From assembly GCF_001723175.1 (NCBI RefSeq), contig NC_064652.1:1302001-1366000 (forward strand): a DNA stretch of 64,000 nt, written 5' to 3'. The DNA comes from Penicillium oxalicum (Eukaryota > Ascomycota > Eurotiomycetes > Eurotiales > Aspergillaceae). The notes below the pieces were generated by a model. It had not been told where the DNA came from, made no database searches, and saw only the letters and a list, made by a program, of their open reading frames with translations. This document shows, piece by piece, positions 33,857 through 44,386 of the stretch; position 1 is the stretch's first letter; the number at the start of each line of letters is the position of its first letter. Both the position numbers and the translations under genes were made by a program.

Positions 33857-36373
33857 TCAAACAGGACACACTCCCCCATTCAGCCCCGACAACAAAGACA
33901 AATCATGGGCAATCCGGCCCGCCGGGTCGCCCATGACATCAATCAACATGGCCATCCCCGTCGCCAAGTGCCACAGAATATGGCAATGAAAAAGCCAAAT
34001 GCCCGGGTTATCAGCGCGGAAGCGTAGCACAGCGTAACCACGACTGGGTATGAGGACTGTATCCCGGAGAGAGGCTCGGGACAAGTCATATGGCTGGAAG
34101 GATTGAGGAAGTTCTGCATCTGAGTGGTCTGGATGTATGGAAGTCGTGTTCGGGCTCGATTCTGGAGTTGGTTGGGATTCGGGCTCGAGGCCAGGTGGAT
34201 AGGCAGAAGCGAATGGGTTGTAGGAGCCCCAGCCGAAGGATGAGGCTTGAACGGTAAGGATGAAGAAATGGTGACCGTGCTTTTGAAGATTGCATATCTG
34301 TCAGTACTTGGTTCGGTCGTATTTTTATTGATCCATGCCATCCCCCAGAGGAGACCAGGGGAAGATGACGAGGAAAACAGCTGGACGTTTCCATGGGGCA
34401 AGAAAGGAGGGAATACAACCAACTCACCATGTGGAATGGATGAGGTCCCTCATCAAGATTATTCACCACCAGATCGACCCAGACAGCGTCGGATCCAGTG
34501 GAGAAAGCAAACTGATTGGAGTCCCACCGCTCTCGAGGCAAACCTATTAACGGAACTGGAGGCTCGCTTTGAGGCTGCCAGGTGGTCTGGTTGAAATAAC
34601 CTTCTGGAATGTTGTGATTACGAGCCATCTTTTGTATCTTGGTATACACAACTTGGGTCTGCTGGGCCCTTGCAGGCAGACGTTGAAGCACTGATGGCGC
34701 GGATGGCACTTTGTCAAGGTTGATGGTTCTCCTTACAGCGGGTGTTGAAAATTGGGTTTCGCTGGAAGCAGCGTTTGAACGGTAATGGATGGGGAAAGTT
34801 TGCTCAGGAGTCAATGCTGGGTTGATGTACTTGAAGCACCTGTTTCCAGAATGAACACGCGATATACTTTTGTTTGGTGCGGGATAGTTCTCTTACCCCT
34901 GGTCAAGCTTCACCGTCACGGCTGATGAAGATCCTCGGTCAGGTCTCGGATGGATAATGAGATCCAGTCGCTGACCAGGGAAAAGAACGCCCACAGAGTT
35001 GGTATTCTCCAGCTGGGGTTGTTCCGCATCGATGCTGTCAACTTGAACGAGGTCGATATTTTCCTGCTCAAATACCAGTGACAATCCCGCGAGAGCGCTA
35101 TGTGCAGCATGTTAACGATGAACTGACCGTGTTGCTCATATTCGTTCCTTTCACGGTCTTACCCAGTATTGACGACACGAATACGATAGGTTGTGTCTGG
35201 ATCAAGGTCCAGAAAAGACGTGTTTACCACCTGCGAGATGCAGTCAAGAGGTCGAGCAGGAACTGCCATACCGCAATCGAAGTGTCCAACTCCATTGATC
35301 AGTAATGAGTCCGGCACCGGCTGTCAAAGGTGTGTATTATCAGCAATTGCTACAGGAATCCCTAGTGTGTCGCCGGACTGACCTCATTTCCGAAATTTCC
35401 CGGACTTCTATACCAAGCCAAAACCTCTTGTGCAGGTCGATGATACCAGTCCCCAATCATGAGCAACAGCTCTCGAGCGTATTGAAATCGCTGCATTTCA
35501 CTCTGAGTGCCTGCAACCAGACCCCGCACAGAGCTTGTGGTCGCAGGGGCATGTACGATCAGACCACCATAGAGACCGTCACCACGGGATACGCCCGCGT
35601 GGGCATGGTACCAAAATGTCCCGCTCTGATCGGAAGGAATGGTGACATTGTAGACGAACTGCGCTCCCGGAGCGATTGCGCATTGAGAAATGCCCACTGC
35701 TCCATCCATGGCATCTAAACTTGGTCAATTGCAAAAACTCCAATATTCAGACAGTGCCATTCTGAGCTTCGAAACAGAGTGCATACTTGCAATGTGAATC
35801 CCATGCCAATGAAGAGCAACGGGCTCATCCTCGACTGCGTTGAGGACAGTGATGAGAAGAGTATCACCCGAGCGAGCCTCAATGGTCGGGCCAGGAAACA
35901 AGTCTGTTCAAGAAAAACCATGAGTTTGATTTGATCGAAGGGTTCCCAGAGAGCTGTGCGAGAAGATTGTCGTGCTTGGCCAAGGAAAGTGTGTCACACA
36001 TACCATTGATGAGATAGACAAGCTTCAACACACCATCAGGTCTTCGGTGACCCTTGGAGATGCGCCAGTCCAGGTGGCGTGTGACAGGGGCACGATACAC
36101 ATGATCTTCTGGGTGAAGCTCGATGCGAGGGCGGTTCGTCTCGGACTGGTCTTGTGCGGCATGCGTTTGGGGCGGAGTGACCAAATTCGACCAGCGGAGG
36201 TTGAAGCCAATCCCGAAGACATACACTACCATCACCCAGAGGCACACGATGAACGCTCCCACCAGGAACCATGACCGCCCGGGTCGAGCCACCCGAGACG
36301 GTGTGACGGGTTGTCGGAAGCTTGGCTCCTCGGCTTGGTGTAACTTGCGACGTCGACTATGTTGCCGCTCCAT
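33857..36373 (-). CDS. Membrane-anchored multicopper oxidase (laccase-like)
   Basis: Seven exons on the minus strand: 36373-36004, 35903-35787, 35714-35383, 35320-35163, 35097-34897, 34839-34428 and 34279-33857; 670 residues, all phases exact. All four copper-binding segments are present: HWHG, WYHAHAG, HPFHM/HGHHFF (split by the last intron) and [12 protein letters not shown]. The last holds the type 1 Cys and a Met at the axial position. The enzyme should oxidise phenols or metal ions while reducing O2 to water. Instead of a cleavable signal peptide the protein begins with a 34-residue basic stretch and a hydrophobic segment at about 35-57 ([20 protein letters not shown]). This suggests a type II anchor with the catalytic part in the lumen or outside the cell. 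The first copper region has seven residues between HWHG and the DG pair, fewer than in typical laccases. Ferroxidase, pigment oxidase or laccase cannot be told apart here. Confidence 0.9.
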
Positions 36374-38470
36374 GTTTGCTCAGACAAGAAATGGTCAAAC
36401 CAAAAAAAAAGAAAATTAATAATGAGCGAGCGATGGCATCAAGCCTGGGACATAGGGCTCCCCAATCACCAATGTGTGCTGCATCATTCACAGCGACTGC
36501 CGTCAGCAACAACCTTTGTGTCCGCCCTGGTCTTCCTTGCTCTCTCGGGCCTAGGAAGACGCAAAGTCCGTTGAAGTTGCACTGACCTTGGACGCCCTTG
36601 TGAATGTTGAGCAAAAGGTGGAGTCCAGCTCGCAAGACCTCAAGTCACTTCGGTCCTGTCCGCACTCAATATCAGAGCCCGTGGGCGCGTGGATGTTGCG
36701 GATGGGATGCTGCTCAGCAATCCCAATTTACAGCAGCGAAAGGGTTGCAGTCCAGAAGCGGAGCAAATCCTTCTTCACCGGTGCGATCGATGGTAGCAGA
36801 TATGCAATGGGCGATGGGAAGTATGCAGATCGCAGGGATGTCGAGAAGCAGTCACGATGTCCAAGGCCTCCACGTGCCTGGCGCAGGAGCCCTCCGAATG
36901 GATCAGGGCGGCCCTCATCACTTAGCGCTCCGTCCAAGTGGCGGATCGAAGTGGAGACTGAAGGACTTGAGCCATGGCTGGACCGAGAGTGGAGATGCAG
37001 ATCAACGGTTAGATAAACCACGGGAGGACAGGAATGCATGTCAGGACAGTAGCTACTGTCACCCTGTAGACTCATCGACTGTCGACCGCAGTGTCACGCG
37101 GGAATCGCTCACCGGTCGGCCGTGGACGAAACAAGATCGCCCATTGCTTATCGGGTGTATCTACTACGCAGGTACACATTGCGAGATACAACCTTATCGT
37201 TTGCTGCCCGTGAGGTACGCGAGACACACTCCTACAGTACGTAATGGAGAGAGTGTGTGAGTACTTGTGTACATCTGAACAAAACAGCGTTCCTTCGCGC
37301 GAATATCTTCCAAATGTGCCAGGGGTTATGCGACCCACGTTGGACAGAACATTGTAGTTATCTGATTATTTCCCCACAACTCTCACGGTATTATTCGCAA
37401 AAAGTAGTTGACCAGGTTGAATTCAACTGAGGTTTCCTATGTAGAGTAGGGACCCATCTTCTGGTCTCACGGTACGTTGGTATGTTCTCATTTGTCCAGG
37501 CTCCGAGGGTCTGCACGAAATCACTGCTCCCCCCCCCCCCAAAAGACTAGGTAAGCAGCACCGTGAATTTTGCCATAGCAAGGACTCTATCTATTCTGAA
37601 GCAATCTCGTGGTATGTACATGGAGGTTTCAGCATGTGCGTGTGCACTGTACGGTCCAGAGTAGTACATTCGTATGAGAATGAGATCTCGATTTGACTCT
37701 TCATCATCGAGTCGTTTCCCCTCTTCTCTCCCCGGTTCCCCGCTTCTTCAGTTTCAACCAATCGCAGTCTTGGGTGATGTGCAGTGGTTTGTACATGGAC
37801 TTGAGAAGTACAAACAGCGATATGCATTCTACAAGAGCTGCAAAGTACCAAAATGTAGACGAGTGGCACTACACTTCCAGGTAAGCCGGTCCGGACCCTG
37901 GCCCTGACCGCGTCCCTGACCGTGTCACTCTGTCCCCGACCTGCATCCTGACTCCAGAAACCTTGCGCTGTACATCCCCTCACCTGCCTGGTCCTCTGAG
38001 GGAGGAGAGCGTTCCTTACCATGCTTCCACCCATTAGCGCAGAAAAACCTTGGGAATCCAACCCACTAGCCCTAAACCAGCCGGTGTCATGAGCGTCCAA
38101 CACTCGCTCACGTGGGTCTCCCCGCAGCGAGTATTGGACTCAAGGGGGGAAGCATCGGCGGAATGTGATCCCTACGTTTCATCTCTGTTCCTCAACCTCA
38201 CAGTGAAGATCAGCATCACTCATTCAGTCAGGCTTGCTGAATGATCGAGGTGTGAACGTCGGTTGAAGCTCGCCGCTTCATCCGTCTCACCCGTGACCTT
38301 GCATGTCGATTCATCCCGAGACCCGCCGAGCTCAGACGGAGTTCTTGAAATAAGAAGCTGATCCCCCGATTTCAAAACAATTTTGGTGTCCTCATAATAC
38401 TCACTTTCATCCTTCTTTCTCCCTGCCATCGCTGAACAGTGGCCTCGACCAAGCCTTGGTCTTGATAAAT
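36374..38470. other. 2.1 kb divergent promoter region
   Basis: The region lies between the minus-strand multicopper oxidase and the plus-strand phospholipase, so it contains both promoters. Overlapping frames at 36588-37260 are open on the plus strand but show no domain and no codon logic. A poly-C run is at 37529-37540. Confidence 0.55.
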
Positions 38471-40729
38471 ATGGCAGTGCTGTTTGGAACGGCTCTGGCG
38501 GTGCTCCTGGGAGCCTCCCCAGCAGTGGCAGGCTCTTTGCGTGATATCGAACATGTCGTCATTTTTATGCAAGAGAATCGCGCCTGGGATACATACTTTG
38601 GAACCATGGCTGGTGTTCGAGGCTTCAATGACCCCAATGTTCAAGTCAATCCCGATGGTCAGTCAGTTTGGAATCAGGTTGTGGAGCCCAGCATGTCGAC
38701 GGCCACCAAATCCCTGTTACCATGGTATCTGGGATACCAGGGAGGAAGCTCAAGAGATGCAATTCAATGTATGGCGGCCGGTGACAATGGGTATCAGGAC
38801 AATCAAGCTGCCTTGAATCATGGCTTGAACAACCACTGGGCTCGCAACAATACCCCCTGGAGTTGGGGCTATTACAAGCGGGATGACATTCCGGTCCAAT
38901 TTGCCATTGCCGAGGGATGGACATCCGGTGACATGTACCAGGTGAAACCTCCCCCTTGATGTGTCAGAAAGCTCGGGCCCCAATTCTGAATCGGCCGCAA
39001 GGTACCGTTTGGGAATGAAACAAAGCTGATTACATCGTAGGAGTCACAAATCACATCGACCAACCCCAACCGGGCCACTCTTGTGAGTGGGTCGGTCAAT
39101 GTACCCGGTGGTCCCCAGAGCCCTAATGAGGGTGGTGTGTACATTGACAACAATGAGATGCCCGGTAGGCGCCTAGTTCTCATTGACTCATGACGCTTCA
39201 TGTGCTGATCTAAATCTTCAGGTTGTGACGGTAATGGCATCAATTGCTATCCACTCAAGTGGAAAACTGTCTACGAATTTTATGAAGAAGCTGGTGTTTC
39301 ATGGCAGCTTTACCAAGACTCGAACAACTTCGATGATAACCCGCTGGCCTGGTTTGAGCAGTATCAAAAAGCAAACAAGGATTCCCCTCTGGCGCGAAAG
39401 GGGATGTCCTTCGTTGGACTTGATGCATTCTATGCAGCCGCTGCTAATGGCTCACTCCCGGAAGTCAGCTTCATTGTTGGACCTGCTGAGCTGTCAGAGC
39501 ACCCGCCCTACCAACCAAAAGATGGTGCCTGGCTGCAGAGGCAAGTTGTCGATGCGGTCATTAACAGTCCTAAATACCACTCCACCTTGTTGATGGTGAG
39601 CTACGATGGTAAGCATGGCAGGCAGTTGGTGCTTGCATACTTGTACCTCTGAAATATTAATAAAAATGACGTACTGACCATGTGGTACCACAGAAACGGG
39701 TGGCTTTGGTGACCACGTCGCTCCGTTCCACTCCCCCCAGGGTACCCCAGGAGAGTGGATGAAGGACCCATTGGGTCTTTTTGGCGATATTTTTGTTGGA
39801 CCTGGTAAGTTAGCACGGAGACTCTTTTCAAACCAACCGACTTTTCTGATTCACTCGGTCGTGCAGGATTCCGGGTGCCTTTCTATATGGTCTCCCCGTG
39901 GACCCGTGGAAGTCGGGTTTTCACGGAGCGGGCCGATCACAACTCCCAGATTCTCTTTGTCGAGCAATGGCTCACTGCGCGAGGCTACACTGGCGTCCAG
40001 ACAGACCAGATGGTTCCGTGGCGTCGGGCTCACATGTCGAACCTGGTGAATGCCTTGGACCTGGACAACGTATGCACTCAAATTGTCTTCTACCATTTGC
40101 ACAAAACTTTCGCTAACACTATCACACTCCAGCCTGATTATTCTCTTCCCAAACTGCCCGACGCCGAGGCTCCGGCTACCAATGGGAATGGTGACTACGT
40201 TGGTTCCGCCCAATGCCAATCGAAGTTCCGCGAGCAACGCCCTCCGGTTCCTTACGGCAAACAAGAGGACCCCACCAACGCACTCTGGTTTGAGGAGGGT
40301 TACAAGGAGGTCGTTGGTTATTTGACCGAGGGCCGATACCTTGTTGCTGAAAAGGGTGGTCATGCACTGACAAACTCTGGCAAGCGAAACTCCATCACCA
40401 TGAGCCCTGCTACTAAGAATCACGAATCTAAAAGCCAGCGTTGGGTCATCCACTACACCGAGGACCAAGAGAGCGAGGTCTTCACTATCTCCAGTGCCCT
40501 TGATGGCCGCTGGCTTGGTCCTCGTGGTACTCTGCTCCCCAAAAGCCAAGGATCCAAAGCGGCACCGGTACGAATTACCTTCTTGGGTAATGGACTGGGC
40601 TACGCTTTGAAGTACGCGAACGGAGACCAGTCCATTGACGTCAATCATCGTGGCCAGCTTCAGATCGCCACCCGAGACGGAAAGCCAGAGGCTGGCTTCA
40701 AAATCTTCAGCGTGTCTTACCGGGACTGA
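38471..40729 (+). CDS. Secreted phospholipase C / phosphoesterase (PF04185 type)
   Basis: Six exons: 38471-38941, 39041-39164, 39222-39608, 39694-39804, 39867-40069 and 40133-40729; 630 residues. Residues 1-20 are a signal peptide (MAVLFGTALAVLLGASPAVA). The metal-binding start HVVIFMQENRAWDTYFGTM and the later VSYDETGGFGDHV, the latter split by intron 3, define the non-haemolytic phospholipase C / acid phosphatase family. These enzymes hydrolyse phosphatidylcholine or other phosphate esters outside the cell. The middle segment LSEHPPYQPKDGAWLQRQVV is also family-typical. After residue 470 a C-terminal module (GGHALTNSGKRNSITMSP) resembles the extra beta domain of bacterial PC-PLC. The first donor is GTGAAA, a weak consensus, but it is required to join the conserved frames. 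A likely role is phosphate or lipid scavenging. Confidence 0.9.
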
Positions 40730-41405
40730 AGCAGCTTCAAAGGAGGAAAGATTCGAGAAATTTCAATTTTAGAGCACCGCGAACGTTGTCAGCCGTTGCT
40801 GGAACAGGTAGACCTTGGCGCGGATTGATTTGCATCAAGCATATTGCCTGATTTTGACCTTGGAGATTCCTCTCTCTGAGATAGCCTTTGCAACAAGCTC
40901 ACACTATCTGAGCTTTTGATAAATAATGATTGATGACTCTGTGATTAGCACATCCAATAGAACTCGTTCATGGCATTGTTGTAGCTCGCGGGTTCTCAAC
41001 TGGCGGGGTCGATCCTGAATATATCCGATTCATTTACACTTTTTGAGCTAGAAACGATTAACAATGGATTGAACGGGCTCAAGTGAGTTTCATCAATCGA
41101 TATTTCTATCCTGGACATTTCATGTGGCCCCGTTTCATGACTGGCCGAGGTATGTTCCCGCACGCTCCTCTGGTCCGAAGCCTGCGGCGGAGCGGGGCGG
41201 AATCTGACCTAAACCTGGTCAGCCAATCTGCTCCTCGGCGGGCCGCTCTTCTCCACGTCAGCTCCGCACTTACGGCGGAGTACACCATCAGAAAACGGAG
41301 AACGCGCAGCATGCGGAATCCAGAAGTATCAATCCACTCCGACGCGTTGACCACGTTCAAAAGGAAGCACATGAATTCTGCAGACAAGTCGTCTGCCTGG
41401 CCACC
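40730..41405. other. Intergenic between phospholipase and ketopantoate reductase
   Basis: 676 bases with only overlapping short frames. The frame open from 41083 is the out-of-phase shadow of the next gene's 5' region. Confidence 0.6.
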
Positions 41406-42467
41406 ATGTCCAATCCTGGAAGGACCATTCACATCCTGGGGCTCGGCAGCATTGGGTCTCTAATCGCTCACTGCCTACGGAGTCTTCCCAGCCCTCCACC
41501 CGTGACCCTTCTCATCCATCGCAAGAGCCTCTACGATGAGCTTGCCAAGAAAGACTGGACCCTTGGCTTACGGGTCGGTGAAGATGGTCCCCTGCAAGAG
41601 CGTACAGGCTTTGGTGCGGAATTCCTGCATTCGTCGAATTCCCACGAACCAATTCGAAATCTCATTGTGGCGGTCAAAGCGTCCGCGACGGTCTCTGCTC
41701 TGAAGCCGATCCAGCACAGACTGGGCCCCCATTCAAATGTATGCTTGTTTCAGAATGGAATGGGTCAAATTGAAGACTTGAATGCGCATGTTTTCACGGA
41801 CCGATCGAATCGGCCGACGTATATGTTTGGGATTATGCGACATGGGGTTTATCTGCGATCGCCCACGGAGGCGATCTTATCCGGGCTGAACGGCAGCGCA
41901 TCAATTGGAGTGGTCAATGAGGTCGGACGTTCTCACCATCTGGAAGGGCAGGGTGAGAGCCAAGACCAGAGACAGGGCGGCGGCCCTCATGATCTACTTG
42001 ACATTCTTCTACACTCTCCTATTCTGCGCTGTGAACAGCTCGAATGGAAAGAGCTTTATGAGAATCAACTCTTTAAATTGGCCGCCAACTGTGTACTCAA
42101 TCCGCTCACGGCTATCTTGGATATTCGCAACGGAGCCGTCAAGGAGAATCCGGACCTACAGCCCTTGATTCAGCGCGTGCTGGAGGAAGTATCGTTAGTG
42201 TTTCAAAAGCTCGCATTTCTCCGTGACCAACCTGTTGACCAGAGGGATCGGTTCTCGGTCCCGGCATTGGAAAAATTGGTGATGGATACGATTGACAAGA
42301 CGGCTGGCAATTCGAGCAGTATGCGGGAGGATTTACGAAAAGGTCGGATGACGGAAATTGAATATATCAATGGGTGGATTGTACGACAGGGAAAGGAATT
42401 GGGAGTTGATTGTCCGGCTAATGAGAGCTTGATGCAACTTGTGCTTGCAAAGAGTCGGCTAGCCTAG
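41406..42467 (+). CDS. 2-dehydropantoate 2-reductase (ketopantoate reductase)
   Basis: A single exon of 353 residues with the start in a CCACCATGT context. The N-terminal NADPH site is IHILGLGSIGSLIAHCL (GxGxxG). NLIVAVKASATVSALKPI follows, with the conserved Lys region, then NVCLFQNGMG. The C-terminal helical domain has WKELYENQLFKLAANCVLNPLTAIL, which holds the catalytic Lys/Asn region of the ApbA/PanE family. The enzyme reduces ketopantoate to pantoate for coenzyme A synthesis. Fungi often have several paralogues, so this one may be the biosynthetic Pan5-like enzyme or a related reductase. The segment at about 175-200 (EGQGESQDQRQGGG) is a low-complexity insert. The neighbouring RidA-like gene on the same strand may be metabolically related. 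Confidence 0.88.
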   Translation: MSNPGRTIHILGLGSIGSLIAHCLRSLPSPPPVTLLIHRKSLYDELAKKDWTLGLRVGEDGPLQERTGFGAEFLHSSNSHEPIRNLIVAVKASATVSALKPIQHRLGPHSNVCLFQNGMGQIEDLNAHVFTDRSNRPTYMFGIMRHGVYLRSPTEAILSGLNGSASIGVVNEVGRSHHLEGQGESQDQRQGGGPHDLLDILLHSPILRCEQLEWKELYENQLFKLAANCVLNPLTAILDIRNGAVKENPDLQPLIQRVLEEVSLVFQKLAFLRDQPVDQRDRFSVPALEKLVMDTIDKTAGNSSSMREDLRKGRMTEIEYINGWIVRQGKELGVDCPANESLMQLVLAKSRLA

Positions 42468-42947
42468 TAACATTGAGAATGGGAGAACGATACGTGGAAA
42501 CCTTAAGTGGCCCTAACCAAGTAGATTTTGTAGGCGTTTTGATACGCTCGTCTTCATTCCAGTTTATAGATCACCTCGGGGTGTCGCTCCAGTGAGGTTC
42601 TGGATGATCAGAATGTTCCAAATCGCCTCCTGAGAACCAAACTCGGCACTGGAACTTGCCAGGTACAAGCGGATGCCCTCTGGTCGCGCGTGGCTGCTGT
42701 TGTGGATCAACGTGAGCGACCGGTGGCTGACGATCGAAGGGACTCGAGTCGTACTAAGGCGTGCGGGGGGAACTCCAATCTTAGCGTGGGGGGAGATCCA
42801 ACTTCCAACGGCGCACTAGCTTGTGAACAAGTCAACCTTTACATCAACCTCATCACCTGTCCTCGATTCAATCCGATCGCCTCTTCGACAGCCCTCTCGC
42901 CCGCTCACACATCTCCAAATTATCCGGACTCTCCTCCATCGCTCAAG
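42468..42947. other. Intergenic / promoter of the RidA-like gene
   Basis: 480 bases. The frame open from 42690 merely reads through the leader into the first exon of the next gene and is not a separate gene. Confidence 0.6.
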
Positions 42948-43574
42948 ATGTCGATCCCCAAGACTGCCGTCAAGTCGCCCAATGCGCCTGCACCCCCGCC
43001 TTTCCTATCCCAGGCCATTGTGATGGGCGACTACGTCTTCTGCTCCGGTCAAATCGGCAGCCACCCTGAGACCGGGGCGCTAGTTCAAGGCTCAATTCAA
43101 GATCGAACGGTGAGCAAATCACTTCCCACACAAATCTACAATTGTACCTCCAACACAAAAAACAAAAAAACAAAAACAAAAACATACAAGAACAAGTAAC
43201 AACGACAACATACTGACGAGCCCGAATCTCAGAGACAAATCATGTCCAACTTGAGCGCGGTGCTTGAATCCGCAGGGACCAGCCTTGAAAATGTGGTCAA
43301 GTGCAACATTTTCCTCACGAGCATGAGTGATTTTGGTGCCGTTAATGAGGTGTATACTTCCTTTTTCAATGCTCCAATGCCGGTATGTTCTCGGTTACAC
43401 AATCATCTGCTTCTACCAGCTGCTTTCTTTGGGTTTCGCTGATACGATTGTGACTGATGTGCTGTGTGAGTCCAGGCCCGCACTTGCGTCTGTGTCAAGG
43501 AATTACCGTTGGGCACGGATGTTGAAATTGAATGTATTGCTGGGGTGCGCAATACGCCTAGCCAAAAGCTTTGA
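42948..43574 (+). CDS. RidA/YjgF/Mmf1 family imine deaminase
   Basis: Three exons, 42948-43109, 43233-43382 and 43476-43574, give 136 residues, the usual RidA size. The family marks are in order: APAPPPFLSQAIVMGDYVFCSGQIG; after intron 1, the QIMSNLSAVLESAGTSLENV helix; VVKCNIFLTSMSDFGAVNEVY; and, after intron 2, ARTCVCVKELPLGTDVEIE with the active-site Arg. RidA hydrolyses reactive enamines and imines such as 2-aminoacrylate and 2-iminobutanoate. It thereby protects PLP enzymes and supports isoleucine metabolism, in the cytosol or mitochondrion. There is no clear presequence. The first intron contains an A-rich tract with C interruptions (43158-43199). Confidence 0.92.
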
Positions 43575-43684
43575 TGAAGTGGGAATAGAAGTAGTGTTTT
43601 GGACGAGAATACAGAAAGTCAATATATCTATTCCTTATTTACATGAAATGAAAACTGCGCTCTAGTTCCTGTGGCTGATACCAT

Positions 43685-44386
43685 CTACGCTGCCTGGTGA
43701 GACGCAATGGTAAGCGGGCCGGCGGCGTTGAAAAGAGAAGGCATCTATATTCAGCGTGGAACCCATGTCAGTCCAGTTTCAAATCAAACAAGATTGCCCT
43801 TATATTCTCCACTGGTCATCATCTGCACTCACCTGAGGAGCAGAACCCAACGTAGTATCCAGTCTCATGTACCACACCGAGTCATCGTCAACCTTGGGCA
43901 AATCGGTGGGGATCTTCACCGAGATTTTGCTCGTGATGGACGGAATCTCGTCGACGACCTTCACTCGTGCGTCGAAATTGATCGAGTTGGGAACGCGCTG
44001 CGGGTTGTTCCACAGCCAGATCGAGTAGTTACTGGCAGGATACTCGGCGAGCGGGTTTCCGCAGTGCGTGGTCGGTTCGCGATTCCAACGCAACTCGATT
44101 TCTTGGCCGGGGCTCAAGGTCGCATTCTCGGGGATGCCCTGGTATACGTTGATGCAGGAATAGTCGCGCTTGCCCCAGGCTAAAAGGGGAGTGTCATTTG
44201 ATGTTAGCTATTTCATTTCCGTAGTGAGAAGCATTTGGACCAGTCTGGCGCAAGGGGGTAGGGGGTAGAAGGGAGAGCTTTTGTGAAAAGCAAAAGGAAA
44301 GGCCTCGGCAACGTACGCTGATATTTGTCAAAGGCCGTAGCTCCGGTGGCCAGCAGACCGGCAGTAATGGCACTCGAGAACTTCAT
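43685..44386 (-). CDS. Small secreted protein, 158 residues
   Basis: Three exons on the minus strand, 44386-44317, 44179-43833 and 43744-43685, join in frame. Residues 1-18 (MKFSSAITAGLLATGATA) are a typical signal peptide. The mature part contains KRDYSCINVYQG and LSPGQEIELRWNREPTTHC and then alternating beta-like strands, with only two visible cysteines (in DYSC and THCGN). That could form one disulphide in a small beta sandwich. The pattern of one fold per molecule and an even spread of Trp/Tyr suggests a secreted wall or surface protein of a kind common in Aspergillus and Penicillium. I do not recognise a named family. The last exon of 19 codons rests on acceptor ATAG and phase alone and is the least certain part. 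Confidence 0.72.

Noticed and set aside
36588..37260. Plus-strand frames of 142 and 218 codons in the divergent promoter region
   Set aside because: Overlapping frames, no domain, no start context; better explained as non-coding promoter DNA.
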